A DNA stretch of 64,000 bases from Ephemerocybe angulata (GCA_013368325.1 JAACJK010000001.1:2666001-2730000), one strand, 5' to 3'. Counted from the stretch's first letter, positions 1 through 11,333 are shown. A program made the numbers and translations. Notes: generated from the sequence alone by a model not told the origin.

Positions 1-20
1 CGGGCAGCGATGGAGGCCAT
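1..20 (-). CDS. possible 5' end of a minus-strand gene running off the window
   Basis: An ATG on the minus strand at 20-18 opens a frame that leaves the window after six codons (M-A-S-I-A-A). What supports a real start is upstream: a TATAAAA box on the minus strand at 66-60, about 40 nt before the ATG, then a pyrimidine-rich leader, a common fungal promoter layout. It would be divergent from the dioxygenase gene at 496. Nothing can be said about the product. Confidence 0.3.
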
Positions 21-59
21 GGAGAAGATGAGGAATAGAAAAACAGAATCACGCCCAAG

Positions 60-66
60 TTTTATA
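60..66 (-). promoter_or_regulatory. TATA box of the left-edge minus-strand gene
   Basis: TATAAAA on the minus strand, about 40 nt upstream of the ATG at 20 and followed by a C/T-rich run. The remaining sequence up to 495 shows no coding potential on either strand and probably acts as a shared promoter for the divergent pair. Confidence 0.35.
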
Positions 67-495
67 GCCAGCACAACGAATTTGGTGTGACTCGATCATC
101 GGCCGATAATTTTCCCGCTAAAGCCGACGTACCCCGCCCCTCTCGCCATTCGAAATAATTGACAATTCACAGGGCACCAAGCGGGAAATTCGGCCCATGG
201 GAGCGATGTTGAGCCTTTAGCGCCGTCATGTCCGTGCAACTGCAGCCTCCTATCACCGTCCAAGTAGGCGCCGGTGCACCGCATGGCACTCGAAGGCCGT
301 ATGCAGGGTCTATTGAGCAACCACAAGAGTTCCCCACTGTTTGAGTCTGCACAAGTGCGGTGTTCCGCAAAACGGAGCTTGTAACTGATCTAGGCCGGAG
401 CCCAAGCTTGTCCACTGTTCACATGGACGTCTGAGGCTTTTTGCTTCTGCACGCCTCCAATCCTCCTCCTTACAGTCCTTTCATCTCGGTGAAGA

Positions 496-2365
496 ATGTT
501 GCGAGGCGCCAGAGCGCTGTCAAATGTCTGCTGCTCGACTGTGAAGCGAGCTGGGGCTGCGAGGAACATCCGGGTAAGCTGGCCTTTTCGCCGCTGAGCA
601 GATCTCGCTAATTCCGTGCAGAAGCTTGCTTTGCCTGTGCAGCCCAGGCTCGGTGCCCGTTCCACTCGATCGTTCACCAGCGTTGCTCAAGCGCAGACCG
701 TAAATGAAGTCTCTCCATCGCAAGTGCCAGAGGTTGCTGTTAAGCCCGTCGATCTCCCCATCGTCAGTAACGACGCGAAGCAGGTCGCAGTAGGATGGGA
801 CACGCGAACATGGTCTCGTTTGTGAGTTCTGTGCATCCCTTAGCATTCGAATATAGCTTAGAGACCTGTCGCAGCCATAACATCTGGCTACGAGACCACT
901 GCCGCTGTCCAAAGTGCTTCCATGCCATAACGAAACAGCGCCTCCTCAACACCTTCCAGGTAGCTTAAACCTCTCTCCCTTTCCACTTTAACACCTGACA
1001 TCCAGTAGATCCCCCCAGACATCGCACCACTAGGCGTCGCCGCCAAACCAGAAGGACTCGAAGTGACATGTACGCCCTCCGAGTCGCGACCCTCAAAGCC
1101 CCTAATCCAGAACACCCAACTAATTGCCACCGACAGGGAATTCCACTGACAATCACACTTCGCTCTACCCATGGGCATGGCTGCAGCGCAACTCCTACGA
1201 CCCTCCACTTCCCAAGGAGGGGGAGAAAGAAGGGGAGAGGCATGACGAGAAGATTCTCTGGGGCGCTAAAATTCAACAGGCGCCTCCAACTGTCGAATAC
1301 GAGCAGGTCATGGCTGGGGATGCTGAATTGTACAAGTGGTTGGACAATATCGTGCGTCTTGGGAGTTTTCTAGCTTTGAAGTGCGTGTTAAAGATGTGTT
1401 CAGGACAAGTTCGGTTTCTCCTTCGTCACGGGAGTGCCTCCTACGCCTGAAGCAACAGAGAAACTATGCGAGAGGATTGGCTTCATCCGCGAAACTCAAT
1501 GTAAGCGCTTCATTACCTTGCCTTTGGGATCTTGCTCACCCACCCACCCCTCGCAGACGGCCGCTTCTGGGACTTCACTGCCGACCTCGCCAAAGGCGAC
1601 ACAGCCTACACCAACATCGCTCTCGGTGCCCACACAGACAACACCTACTTCGTACGCTCCTCCCCACCCTCACTAACTATCAACTAACCAACACCTCCTC
1701 CAGACTGACCCCTGCGGGCTGCAACTATTCCACCTCCTCTCCCACACAGAAGGCACAGGCGGCTCCACCCTCCTCGTCGACGGCTTCTACGTCGCCTCCC
1801 TCCTTAAAGAACTCAACCCCACCGCCTACAACCTCCTCTCCACCGTCCCCGTCCCAGCGCACGCTGCAGGCGAACCCACCGCGCTCTACCGCCCGTCCCC
1901 GGAGAGCGGCTACCCCGTTCTCGGGCAACATAACGGCACACTCGGCCAGGTGCGCTGGAACAACGATGACAGGAGTGTTATGAACCACTTGGAGCCGTCA
2001 GCGGTCGAGGGGTGGTATGAGGCGATTAGGCTGTGGAACAAGACGCTCAGTAGGCCGGATTCCGAGTACTGGGTGCAGTTGCAGCCTGGGACTGCAGTCG
2101 GTGCGTCGCGCTTTTTATGCTTTTGGAGACACTGTGCTGACGGGCTCGTGTCTTCCTAGTCGTCGATAACCACCGTGTTTTGCATGGTCGCTCCGCGTTC
2201 ACTGGCAAGCGCCGCATGTGCGGAGCGTACATTGGCGTGGACGAGTACAAGTCGAAGCTCGCGGTTCTGAAGGAGCAGTTCGCGCCAGACACGGTCTTGG
2301 AGGCGACGAATGCCATCCCAGATGCTGTTGTCAATGGTCGAAACATTTGGAACCCTGCTCTTTAA
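496..2365 (+). CDS. trimethyllysine dioxygenase (carnitine biosynthesis, step 1)
   Basis: Fe(II)/2-oxoglutarate dioxygenase that would hydroxylate N6-trimethyllysine, the first step of carnitine synthesis, in mitochondria. The first exon (MLRGARALSN...) is Arg-rich with few acidic residues and looks like a mitochondrial presequence. An N-terminal Cys-rich zinc-site motif W-L-R-D-H-C-R-C-P-K-C lies at about 883-920. The metal-binding H-x-D is GAHTDNTYF at 1628-1654 (His 1631, Asp 1637). The distal His is in NHRVLHGRSAFTG at 2168-2206, and this ending (RSAFTGKRRMCGAYIG) is typical of the trimethyllysine rather than the gamma-butyrobetaine enzyme. At least five short introns interrupt it, for example the one starting at 574. 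The frame ends in TAA at 2363. It faces LYS4 tail to tail, with fewer than 200 bp between stops. Interior exon edges between 960 and 1340 are approximate. Confidence 0.88.
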
Positions 2366-2558
2366 GAGCCAATGCAGTAGGAGACAGCTGCTCGGACGAT
2401 TATGCGCTATTGCTCGCACCCTGAATGTATACACGATATGAATACCAATTCCGTGGTATAGATGATATACAGATTATATTTAGTCTTCCTTACAGGATAG
2501 ATAGCAGCATGCGAGCGTGAGTCTAAGTGAATCGACAGCGTAAGTAGCACTCGCCCAA

Positions 2559-4833
2559 TTAGTTGGACACCTCCTCCCTCTTGATCTCCTTCAAGATATA
2601 CCCTTCCAACCCTCCACACAACCATAGCTCCTGCACACTCGGTCCCACAGGCTTAACCTGGTACACCTTCTCCCCAGCGCCACCCTGCTTCAGCACAACC
2701 TTCCCATCCTGCATGCCAATCGTCACTTCAAAGCCCTTGTCCACAGTCAACTCGCCGTCCTTGCCACCCGCGTTGCGCTTGCCATCCTTGGCGTACTGCG
2801 CGGTGAGGTCAGCGACGAGCTCTGGGCACTCGAGGCACACCAGTCCATTGTTAATCGCATTCCGCTTGAAGATGTCGCCGAAAGACCCTGCGACGACGAC
2901 GGGGATCCCCGCGGACTTGAGCGCAGTGGCAGCCTGCTCGCGCGAAGAGCCCGTGCCGAAGTTGTATCCGGACACAAGGACGACGCCGGGCTTGGCGGGG
3001 GCAGACGATGGGGAAAACGGGAAGCGGGGCGAGGAGCGGAGAGAGGCGACGAGGGAGGCGAATCCGGGGTCGTAGTTCTCCATGACGACTTCCGCCTGGC
3101 GTTCGAGCGTGATGTCGTCCTGGTACGTGTACTTCCCGGGGTAGATACCGTCCGTGTTCAAGTTGTCCTGGGGCGCGAAGAGCAGGGGGCCGACGAAGGC
3201 TGCGGGGAAGCCTTCGAGCAGGGGCTCGACGGAGTCCGAGGCCGCAGCGGCGGAAGAGCCAGACGCTTGGGAGATGGAGAAGGTGGGTGCACCGACAGGC
3301 GGGAGCGCGGAAGCGTCGACAGACGCAGGGCCGGAGATATAGCCGTTCACTGCGCTAGCGGCGACGACGGCAGGGCTGGCGAGGTAGGCCTGCGCGGCGG
3401 GGTGTCCCATGCGGCCCTTGTAGTTCCTGTTCGTCGCACTGATACCGACCTGGCCTTCCTCGAGGAGTCCAGTGCCCAAACCAATGCAGGGGCCGCAGCC
3501 GGCGGGGAGGGTCTTGGCGCCTGCCTGGACGAGCGCTTCCCAGTCGCCGGAGGCCTCGGCCTCTTGCTGCACAGTGGAACTGGCGGCGGCGATGTAGAAC
3601 TCGACGCCGGGGGCGACCTTCTTGCCGCGGATGACGGCGGCGGCAGACGCAATGTCCGACGCACGCGAGTTTGTGCAACTGACGAGGTAGGCTTTGTTGA
3701 TTTTGATGTTCTGCGACTCGAGGACAGGAAGGGGCGTGGAGACTTTGACGCTGTTCGGGCCCGAGACATGAGGCACGAGCGTGGAGAGGTCGAAGACGAG
3801 GTGGGAGGAGTACTGGGCGTCGGCGTCGGAGGCGAGGGAGCTGGAGCGGATGGAGTCGAGGCGGTCCTTGTTCAAGCGCGGGTGGGTGGGGGGAGGGGGA
3901 ATGCCGGCGGAGGAGGAGAAGGTGCGGAATTCGAGCTTTTTGATGAGGCTGTCGTACCATTTGAGGAGGGTCTCGTCGACGGGGAAGACACCTGCAAGGG
4001 CACCCCATTCTGTCGTCATGTTCGAGATGGTGAGACGCTCGTCAACGCTGAGGGTGGAGACACCCTCGCCGGTGAATTCGAGGGCTGCGTTGAGGACTTC
4101 GTCTTTGTTGAATGAGCCGCAAAGGGCGACGATGACGTCCTTGCCTGAGACGCCAGGTGCGAGGCGGCCCTTCAACTCGACCTTGACCATGCGGGGAACC
4201 TGCCACCATGTCTTGCCAGTAGCCCAAAGAGCCGCAGCGTCTGTCCGCACAATAGGCGTCCCAACACACCCGACACCTCCGTACATGTTGCTGTGACTGT
4301 CGCTGGCGACGGTGAGGGTGTAGGGGAATGCATATCCCTCCTCCACGAGAACCTGATGTCCAATACCCCGCCCAGCTGGGTAGAAGTCGATGCCATGCTT
4401 CCTCGCAAACTCCTCCATACCCGCATACTTCTGCAAGTTCTTCGCACTCCTGTTCTGCACGTCATGGTCGATAGTGAACACTGGCTGCTTCGGGTTATAG
4501 ATTTTCGTAGCGCCTATCGACTTGAACCTGGAGAACCACACATACGCTATTAGCACCTCAATTAAGCGCCGGGTGCAAATGCACCACAAGGTGCGGTACA
4601 TACTTGTTAATTACAGGGCCAGTGTTATCGTGGGTCATGACATGTTCTGGGCGAATCATGACATAGTCCCCCGCCTTCACGGCCTTGCCCTCAGGGAGGC
4701 CCACGGCATACTTCTGCACGACCTTCTCGATGATGGTCTGGGGCACGCGGGAGGCAGAGGCGTAGCCCCGGCGAGCATAGAGGGCGCAGGCGGCCTTGCC
4801 GTAGCGCAGAGTCCAGCAGGATTGGAGTCGCAT
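2559..4833 (-). CDS. LYS4: homoaconitase, mitochondrial
   Basis: 4Fe-4S hydro-lyase of the alpha-aminoadipate pathway, converting homocitrate-derived homoaconitate to homoisocitrate on the way to lysine. Two exons: the first (4833 to about 4605) carries a presequence (MRLQSCWTLRYGKAACALYA) and the start of the aconitase fold (SGDY/AGDYV, MTHDNTGPV); an intron runs from the GTATGT at 4604 to about 4529; the second exon holds the rest. Cluster ligands are visible as VSCTNSRASD (near 3670) and AGCGPCIGLG (near 3490-3505). The C-terminal swivel domain has SGYNFGTGSSREQAATALKS and FKRNAINNG. VASDSHSNMYGG and GTPIVRTDAAALWATG match the homoaconitase subgroup. An in-frame ATG at 4899 would add 22 residues; I prefer 4833 because the presequence then has the usual length. 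Confidence 0.95.
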
Positions 4834-5179
4834 CCTGGCGACTGACGCGGTTCGGAGATGAGAGCGAAGGGAACACGCCTGAGCCGACGGGCCATTCACG
4901 GAGGATCAATTTGTTTTCGGAAATTTGCCCGATGGCGTCACGGCCAGGCTCCGAAGGTCACCGAACCCGACGACGACGTGCTCAGCACCCCACCGCCTGC
5001 TCACCAGTATTTTGCATGCCCATTCCCATACGTACGACGCCCAGGACGTTGAGGACGATGAGCACGCGAAATCAGACGACGACCAGCCCGCTGCGAGCAT
5101 CCTGCCCATTCGGCAAAGCCACCGTGTGGGCGTCCAGAGGTCGTAAACACGCATTACCAATGCCAATACCGTGAAGGCA
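4834..5179. other. divergent intergenic region, LYS4 / kinase
   Basis: About 345 bp between the LYS4 start (-) and the kinase start (+). No conserved reading frame is visible. It presumably holds both promoters, but I see no clear TATA box. Confidence 0.4.
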
Positions 5180-6990
5180 ATGTTACGTTCTCCCACTGAG
5201 CATGCTCTCCAACCCACTTCCAAGGCTACGCGACTGGCGCTGCTCCTGACGTTCTCTTCGCAATACAGCGCGGCCTACGCCCCCCGTAAACAAGGCCCAG
5301 GCCCCGCGCGGCCGAGCACAAGTCGAAGAGGCGCCCATGCAGTTGCTGTGAACCCGACGACAAACTTTTTCACCTCTTGCCCCCCAGGCGCGTCTCAGCG
5401 GACCAAGCCAGTCGGGTTCGACGAGGAGCCGTGCACACTTTCGCTCGAGGACGGATATGGCTATGCAAAGGTGGACATCGGCCAGCGGTGGGGGCCTCAG
5501 GACGAATATGAGATCATGCGCAAGCTGGGTTGGGGGATGTACGCAACGACTTGGCTGGTGTACAACCATAAGTGAGCGCACCTCTCCCTTCTCATAGGCC
5601 CACAGCGCCGAACATGACGTAGGACGAAGAAGTACCATGCAATGAAGATTGTCAACGAGTACGGCACGTTCCTTGAGAGCAACGAAGCTATCAGTCGCGC
5701 GCACCCCCAGTTTCATGAACTTGATATCCTGCAGCGAATATCGAGCCCTCTCAGACCAACCGGACGAGGCGTCAAGCAATGCCTTCGCCTTGTAGACTCG
5801 TTCTATACTTCCCGGGGGACTGCGCAGTACCTCTGCCTGGTTATGGAAGTGGGAGGGATGGACCTGAGCTCGCTTCAGAGCCAGATCGGGGTGAACTACG
5901 CTCTGCCTCCAGAGCTCGTCAAGTCCATCGTGAAGCAGCTATGCATCGCTCTGGACTATATGCACTCCGAGTGCAAAGTTGTGCACACAGGTGAGTCTCC
6001 TCAATTCACTGTGCTGAAGCTATCTCATAATTGCTCGATAGACCTCAAACCTGGCAATATACTCCTGGGCCTTAAGTCCCGGGAGGCCAGGCAGCTGGTA
6101 AAGACCGCCCTTCGCGACCACCCTCCAGAAAAGTACCCACCTCGCAAAGTCATGGGCGAGACGTTTGAGGCTCTTAAATCCCAACCGCTACCACTACCAC
6201 CCTTCGAGGATACGGACGAAATGCACTCTTGGAGATTCAAGATCGCGGACTATGGCTCTGCCCAATGGCTAGGCCGGAGGAGCACGAACATCGTACAGCC
6301 GATCCGCTTACGCGCCCCAGAAGTGCTTTGGGGTGAACGGTGGGACGAGAAGGTTGATGTGTGGGCTCTTGGGTGCCTGGTGCGCGTTTATTGGTATTCA
6401 CAAAGGATTTCTTCTTATGGTTGCTGCTATAGACTTACGAGTTCCTAACTGGAACTTCCCTCTTCAAACTCGACAAATCCCTCAGCTTCTCAGAGGATAT
6501 CTACATTTCAAGGCAGCAACTTGCCCTCCTCACGCAATCTGGGGACTTCCCAGATTCTGACTACTTTAACAGAAGTTCGAAAGGTGGTATGTGATTTCTC
6601 CTTGCCCTTGAGACTGTGACGATTTAATTTACATCTCTCATCTCTCTAGACTTCTTGAAAACGACTGCAGACGGCTTAACATACCCCAAACCCCTCGCCG
6701 CTGCACTACGCACCCGCCGAAAGGCCCCCATTAACACGCCCGATACGACCAAAGAGGAACGAGAACTTGCTTTAGCGTTCATAGCGCGCTGTCTGACGAT
6801 AGACCCCAAACAGCGCGCCAGTGCGAAGGAGCTCTTGCGACACCCGTGGGTTCGCGGGCTCAAGGCTCCTGCGCCCAGGCGCAAACGGGCGTCGAGCAAC
6901 GTACCTTCGACTTCGAGTGCGCAGACGCTGGGTGTTTCGCAGAGCGTGGACAAGTTTAATGTGTATAGTCGTACTTTTTCAACAATATGA
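5180..6990 (+). CDS. SRPK-like serine/threonine protein kinase
   Basis: Eukaryotic protein kinase of the fungal SRPK-like group. Kinase subdomains in order: Gly-rich loop in KLGWGMYATTWL (about 5521-5556); VAIK-type lysine in YHAMKIV (about 5632-5652); catalytic loop HT-DLKPGN split by an intron whose donor is near 5991; metal-binding D-Y-G (6248-6256) in place of D-F-G; APEVLWG (about 6317); DVWALGCL (about 6358). The HTD in place of HRD is the SRPK-family signature. A spacer insert of about 60 residues follows the catalytic loop, as in SRPKs. The tail LTIDPKQRASAKELLRHPW is the usual lobe end. About five introns. The ATG at 5180 gives a basic, presequence-like N-terminus that is poorly conserved-looking, so the true start could differ. 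SR-protein phosphorylation is family knowledge; in mushrooms many members have no known substrate. Confidence 0.85.
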
Positions 6991-7074
6991 CGTGTGAGTC
7001 TGCATGGCATTGCTCACTTCGATTAAGCCCCTTCTACGACTCTCGAGTTCTGAAATTCTAGAGGCCAGCGCTGC

Positions 7075-7200
7075 AGCAAGTCCTCCCGTGACAATGACGA
7101 CCTGACCAGTGAGGTCTGGGATGTCATCTACCGAGAACTTCGGCTTGGGCCGATAGCTCTGGTCGATTATATTTCTGATAAAGCATATTGAGGCACCCAT
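7075..7200 (-). pseudogene. 5' fragment of a short-chain dehydrogenase gene
   Basis: From the ATG at 7200 the minus strand reads a typical fungal SDR N-terminus: an FSVDDIPDLTGQ lead-in followed by VVIVTGG, which is strand beta-1 and the first glycines of the TGxxxGxG NAD(P)-binding motif. In intact relatives the next residues are xSGIG and an alpha helix. Here the frame instead continues LAAALASRISELE and soon loses all similarity, and no catalytic YxxxK is found downstream. The open frame runs to 6979 and overlaps the 3' end of the kinase gene. I read this as a truncated copy, broken inside the Rossmann fold. An unannotated long intron leading to a distant second exon is less likely, as nothing downstream on this strand looks like an SDR. 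Confidence 0.7.
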
Positions 7201-7542
7201 GGTAGGCTTCGGTTGTGAGGAATGTTGGACGATGAGGGTGTGTTGTGAGAGAGGTTTGGGTCTCGGAATCCACTCAAACTGATCGCCTTATCTAGTCGAC
7301 GGTGTGTGTCAAGCATAAGGTAGAGTCTGCGCTCTCTCCTGTATAGGGTATTCTCTGAGGCCCAATAACCCTTATGAGTCTTCACGCTTGTGCCAAATGC
7401 CTGTATGAGAGCTTCCAACTTGATATGCGGAGTTCGTGCAACACCAGGCGCTTAACTCTGTTTGATCACATCAGGCTCACCCCGCCAGCTGAACAAAATA
7501 CAAACACTTCAATGATGGCCTTGCCCAAAATCATCTGGTATT

Positions 7543-7566
7543 GTCCCCTTCGGGGTGACATACGAA

Positions 7567-7597
<31 letters not shown>

Positions 7598-7661
7598 GGC
7601 CCCTGCACAAGGATGACACGCTTTCCCGGAGTGGTAGATCTACGGATCTCAATATTTATTT
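7543..7661 (+). ncRNA. U6: U6 spliceosomal snRNA
   Basis: The highly conserved U6 core is present: a 5' stem-loop closed by a UUCG tetraloop (CCCC-UUCG-GGG at 7545-7555), then the ACAGAGA box (ATACAGAGAAGATTAGCATG) and the AAGGATGACACGC stretch that pairs with U4 and forms the internal stem-loop. The 3' third is diverged: the internal stem-loop can still form as CACGCU/GGAGUG with one G-A mismatch. The sequence after it (7638 onward) does not match the usual U6 tail. A T4 run at 7658-7661 is a possible Pol III terminator, and a T5 run follows at about 7680. The 3' end is therefore approximate. The RNA would act in the nucleus as the catalytic snRNA of the spliceosome. Confidence 0.9.
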
Positions 7662-9016
7662 TGTTCCTCATCTCACCTTATTTTTCTGGGCTTCGGAGTT
7701 CGTTCCAAGTTCTAACCTCCACCCTACCTCACCCGGGATTCAACCTCAACTCCTCCGGACTTTCGGATACTTATCCTTGTTGTCTCTTCTTTGAGATGAA
7801 GGTGATCGCTTTTGCGAGAGGCTGTATCGCGCGCCCTCCTGGCGCGACACTACTCTACACGATCTATGATACGCGCGAGCGGCGAAACCCACCTAGGAAT
7901 ATCTGCTCAGACTCCGGATATTGGGATAACCAGGCCTCGAAGGTTACGGTGGTATTGTTCGAGAAGAATGTCCCGAACTCGTTTGTCAATGGGGGATCAG
8001 TTCTGACTCCCTTTGAAGGGTGCACCGCTCAGGCTTGAAGCAACCTTGAAGAGGCTTCGTGCAGGTTGATTGGGACGACTCCCAGGGGGCACGACTAACG
8101 TGGTATGGCTGACCCAGAGATAATACCGCCGGGGCCGGTTTGGATTTTCAATTGACGCCGAACATTTGTGACTTTGTGGTGGTAAGCGCCGGTCGAGGGA
8201 AGGCTGGTTACCGCAACTTGCTGTATCCACCTCCGATCCTTTAAGCTCCCTTATCTTCAAAAACTCACCTGGGAGACTGGGGATCATACCGCAACATCTT
8301 GGCGTTTCATCGACAAGTTGTCGTTGAAGGGGTTCCCTTATTTAAGCGCTCGTGCTTAGAAACTGGACTCCTAGCTATATACGGAAGCAGAACTCCAGCT
8401 CGTCTTTCACATAGTTGCAGAACATATGATGCATCGCCTTTTCTTTGTCCCTCGATCTCCGGGGCCATATATGGGCATTGTATTTCCGAGCGCCTAAGCG
8501 CCCATTCTCTACAGTTTCCAGGACCATAGGATGCTTGAGAAAACTCCACTTTCCTGTATGAGATTCTCGTCCCATTTAATGGGAGGGTACCCCGAGAGTT
8601 GAAAGAGACAAACACACGAGATTGAATCAGCAGAGGTGGAGTTCTATGGGTGAGTCGTGCAGACCTTGAATCGTGGCAGGCATCTCAGGCCAAGGATCCT
8701 GGCCAGTCATATTGCATGGAAAGAACGTATATAGGGCAATGAGGCTATTGGGCATGGATGCCGGTTACTTGTATCCAATCTAAGTTGCCGGTTCCCTGTG
8801 CTTTTCTGAGCGGTTTGAGTAAGTTCTGCGGTCGCCGGACGGGTCTCCAATCACTGACTCCATTTGCTCTCCTTTCTCTTCAAAGAGATCCCCAAAAATA
8901 CCTCAACCTGGTCCCATTACACATACGCAGATTAAAACCCAAATATACAACACAGAGAAAGGTCGGAGAAGCAGGCGGTCCAAGAAAGTGTCCATCTAGC
9001 GCAGATCACAGCCCGG

Positions 9017-10073
9017 TCATATATTGGCAGGAGGCCATGGGGGCAAGCTCTGCATCGCAGCGTTCGTAGCTTCGCGTACTCGGCGCTTCCCGGCAAGGTC
9101 GGAGGACTGGCGATATCCACCGAAGACTTCCTGTAGCTGGTACTTCGAAGCCGTAACCGAATCTGCAAGTGGTCGGACAATCAAAAGACTGTCGCATCTA
9201 AGGGATGTTCGAGTACATACCATAGTTATTATCAGCCTCCTTCTGCACCTGCTGGACACGCGCGATTTCCGCCTGGACCTGCTGCTGGTAGTACCCGGCG
9301 TAAGGTAGCTGCGCTTTCAGCTGATCGAGTTGGGCGTTACACGCTGTTTTCCTCGCGTTCCAAACGTTGGCCAATGCGTCGAATGTTCCGAAGAATTGTT
9401 TCCAGCCAGCACTATTCCATCCTTCTATTTCGAGCTTGTGTGACCGAAGGAAGTCCTTGGGGTGGGGGTCGCCGTTAGGAGATACGCCCAAAGAACTTGT
9501 GGGGCCAGCATACTGCTGCTGTTGCTGGGGTTGTTGGTATTGCTGCTGTTGATATTGCTGTTGTTGCTGCTGTTGCTGTTGCTGTTGCTGAGCCCCACTT
9601 GTCCCATCCCATTGCGATAGGGGTCCATAGGGGTCGAACTGAGCAACATAGCCCGGGTTGTTGACAATCTGCTGTTGAGCGGGGCCGAGCTGCTGTTGTT
9701 GCTGCGGAAGCCCTGTCGGCTGTCCAGCGAGGTATCCGTAGCTACTTCCGTTGATGTTGGCTGCCAATTGCTGACCGAAAGAGCTGGAAGGCTGGAAGCC
9801 GGACGGGGACGTGGGGGCATATTGTGGTTGGGGGTTCATCGAGGCCGCATAGCCGGTCTGCTGCTGCTGGTAGCCATACGGCGCCTGGGGCTGCTGCTGA
9901 GCATATCCTCCTGACCCTGTGCCATTGCTGAAGTATTGGGAGAATTGGGCATTTGGATCCGCTGGAGGAGATGTGCCGATGGCCGGAAACCGCGAGTTCG
10001 CGGAGACGGCCTCGTTATTGGCGAAAGGGTTGTTCATGTGGAAGGAGGAAGCAGTTGAGGAGTACCCGTACAT
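9017..10073 (-). CDS. Gln/Tyr-rich low-complexity protein
   Basis: About 330 residues in two exons. Exon 1 starts at the ATG at 10073 (MYGYSSTASSFHMNNPFANN). An intron begins with GTATGT just after the codons for DNN-Y and ends in CTTGCAG; exon 2 continues DSVTASKYQLQEVFGGY and stops at 9017. The first two thirds are dominated by Gln, Tyr, Pro, Gly and Asn, including an uninterrupted run of 12 Gln near 9560-9600. The C-terminal third is different: ordered-looking and partly coiled (FFGTFDALANVWNARKTACN, YYQQQVQAEIARVQQVQKEA). I do not recognise the family. The composition is that of fungal prion-like or actin/RNA-granule proteins, but this is composition only. An upstream in-frame ATG would add 11 residues. 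Confidence 0.8.
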
Positions 10074-10277
10074 AGAATGGGGGTGAGATAGAAATACAGA
10101 AAGCAAGCAGAGCAGAGGTTATGTACAAGCAGGCGGGCGCATGATAGTTCGGAAGGCAGTACGGTGGCGACGCTGAACACTGAACAGGACTCCGTCTCAA
10201 ATCGATGATGCCCAACGATGACATCACGTGGAAATATTGTAGAATACATCGTACAGGAAGCCGTCCATTGAGTGTAA

Positions 10278-10955
10278 CTATGACTTGTGCTTTGTTTTTG
10301 GGACCGGAATTAGGCCAAGCAGGCCAACTGTGAGGGCATAGACGCCAGTCACTGATAATGGATGTTAGTAGTGGCACCGGTGTTGCTGTGACTTCCGACG
10401 TACCTCCGATCACACTCTGAATGTAACCCAAACTGGACCATTGTCCTAGGGTTGCGACTGCTAGTAGCCAACCTACTACAATAGAGCCAGTCAAAGCCTT
10501 TGAACGTTGAATGTCAGTCGTGGAGATTAACCCCATGGATAATGTTACGTACAGGAATCACTGTCGAGAGTGCACCAGATGAGTTGCGCCAAGAACGATA
10601 CTGGTGGTTTCGATCAGTAAGGAGGGGGTGCATTGAGGAGGAACAAGCGTACATCAGGCTCGCGACCAAGGAAGCGTAGCAGGATAACATATAGGAAGAG
10701 CGCAACTGTGGTTAGGCCAAGGACCCCAGCCCCCAGAGCTCCTGTTCTATTCGACCATATCAGAAACATTCGAGGTCATAGTAGCTTCACAACTACACAC
10801 TTTGCAATCGAGCCATTCTCCCCATTACACGTCCTCCTAAGCTCCCCCAACGTTCCGATGTAGTACGTTGCTACGGCACCTGGAATAACATACTTCAGTT
10901 GACGCGCTGCATGTACTGGCCAAGGAACGTGTTCTGGCAGGGTTTGCGGTGCCAT
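10278..10955 (-). CDS. small multi-pass membrane protein, unknown function
   Basis: A spliced gene of five short exons that no single frame reveals. It starts MAPQTLPEHVPWPVHAAR at 10955, runs through YVIPGAVATYYIGTLGELRR, and continues after an intron (acceptor AATAG) as TGALGAGVLGLTTVALFLYV. Two more introns lead to the exons YRSWRNSSGALSTVIP and ALTGSIVVGWLLAVATLGQW. The last exon codes VGLLGLIPVPKTKHKS and stops at 10278. The product is about 150 residues with three or four hydrophobic segments and a basic C-terminus. The reading frame is kept across all four introns, each 50-90 nt with GT-AG ends, which is the main argument that it is real. Family and location are unknown; a KxKxx-like basic tail (KTKHKS) would fit an ER membrane protein, but that is inference. 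Confidence 0.72.
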
Positions 10956-11333
10956 AGTGCAGTTGCGGTCGGGTCTTCAAAATTTGAAGACGTCAGAAGG
11001 GTTTGAATGCGTTGGATGTCGCTTTTGGTGGGGCTTGAGGAGGTTTTGGTAGAACGTGTCGCGCAGAATACCGAATCGGACTAGAATTCGTCTCCCCACC
11101 TTCGAGCAGCACGCTGCACCTGCATCATCGCAAAGAATCACATGGAACTCAATTTACCACGTGAGAATGATCGGATCATTCCGATCAGAGCCCGGCGCTT
11201 CCAGCTTGACCTCGGAGCGCTCAGCGGACAAAGTTGAATGCTTGAACAGTAAAGGTGTGAAGTGGACGAAAACATGGTACAATTGGTGATACAAATTGGA
11301 AGCTCTAAATCACTTCAGAAGGAACTGAGGTTA

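Larger units (their letters stand above)
6991..9016. other. gene-poor region of about 2 kb
   Basis: Apart from a dehydrogenase fragment (7081-7200) and a U6 snRNA (7543-7661), I find no supportable gene here on either strand. The open frames are short, lack recognisable motifs and do not join through plausible splice sites. The stretch 7700-9016 shows nothing I can name. Confidence 0.6.

Noticed and set aside
3267..4115. 282-codon plus-strand frame opposite LYS4
   Set aside because: Gly/Val/Asp-rich shadow produced by GC-rich third positions of the homoaconitase gene.
7374..7794. Open frames crossing the U6 locus
   Set aside because: They run through the conserved snRNA core and have no protein motif.
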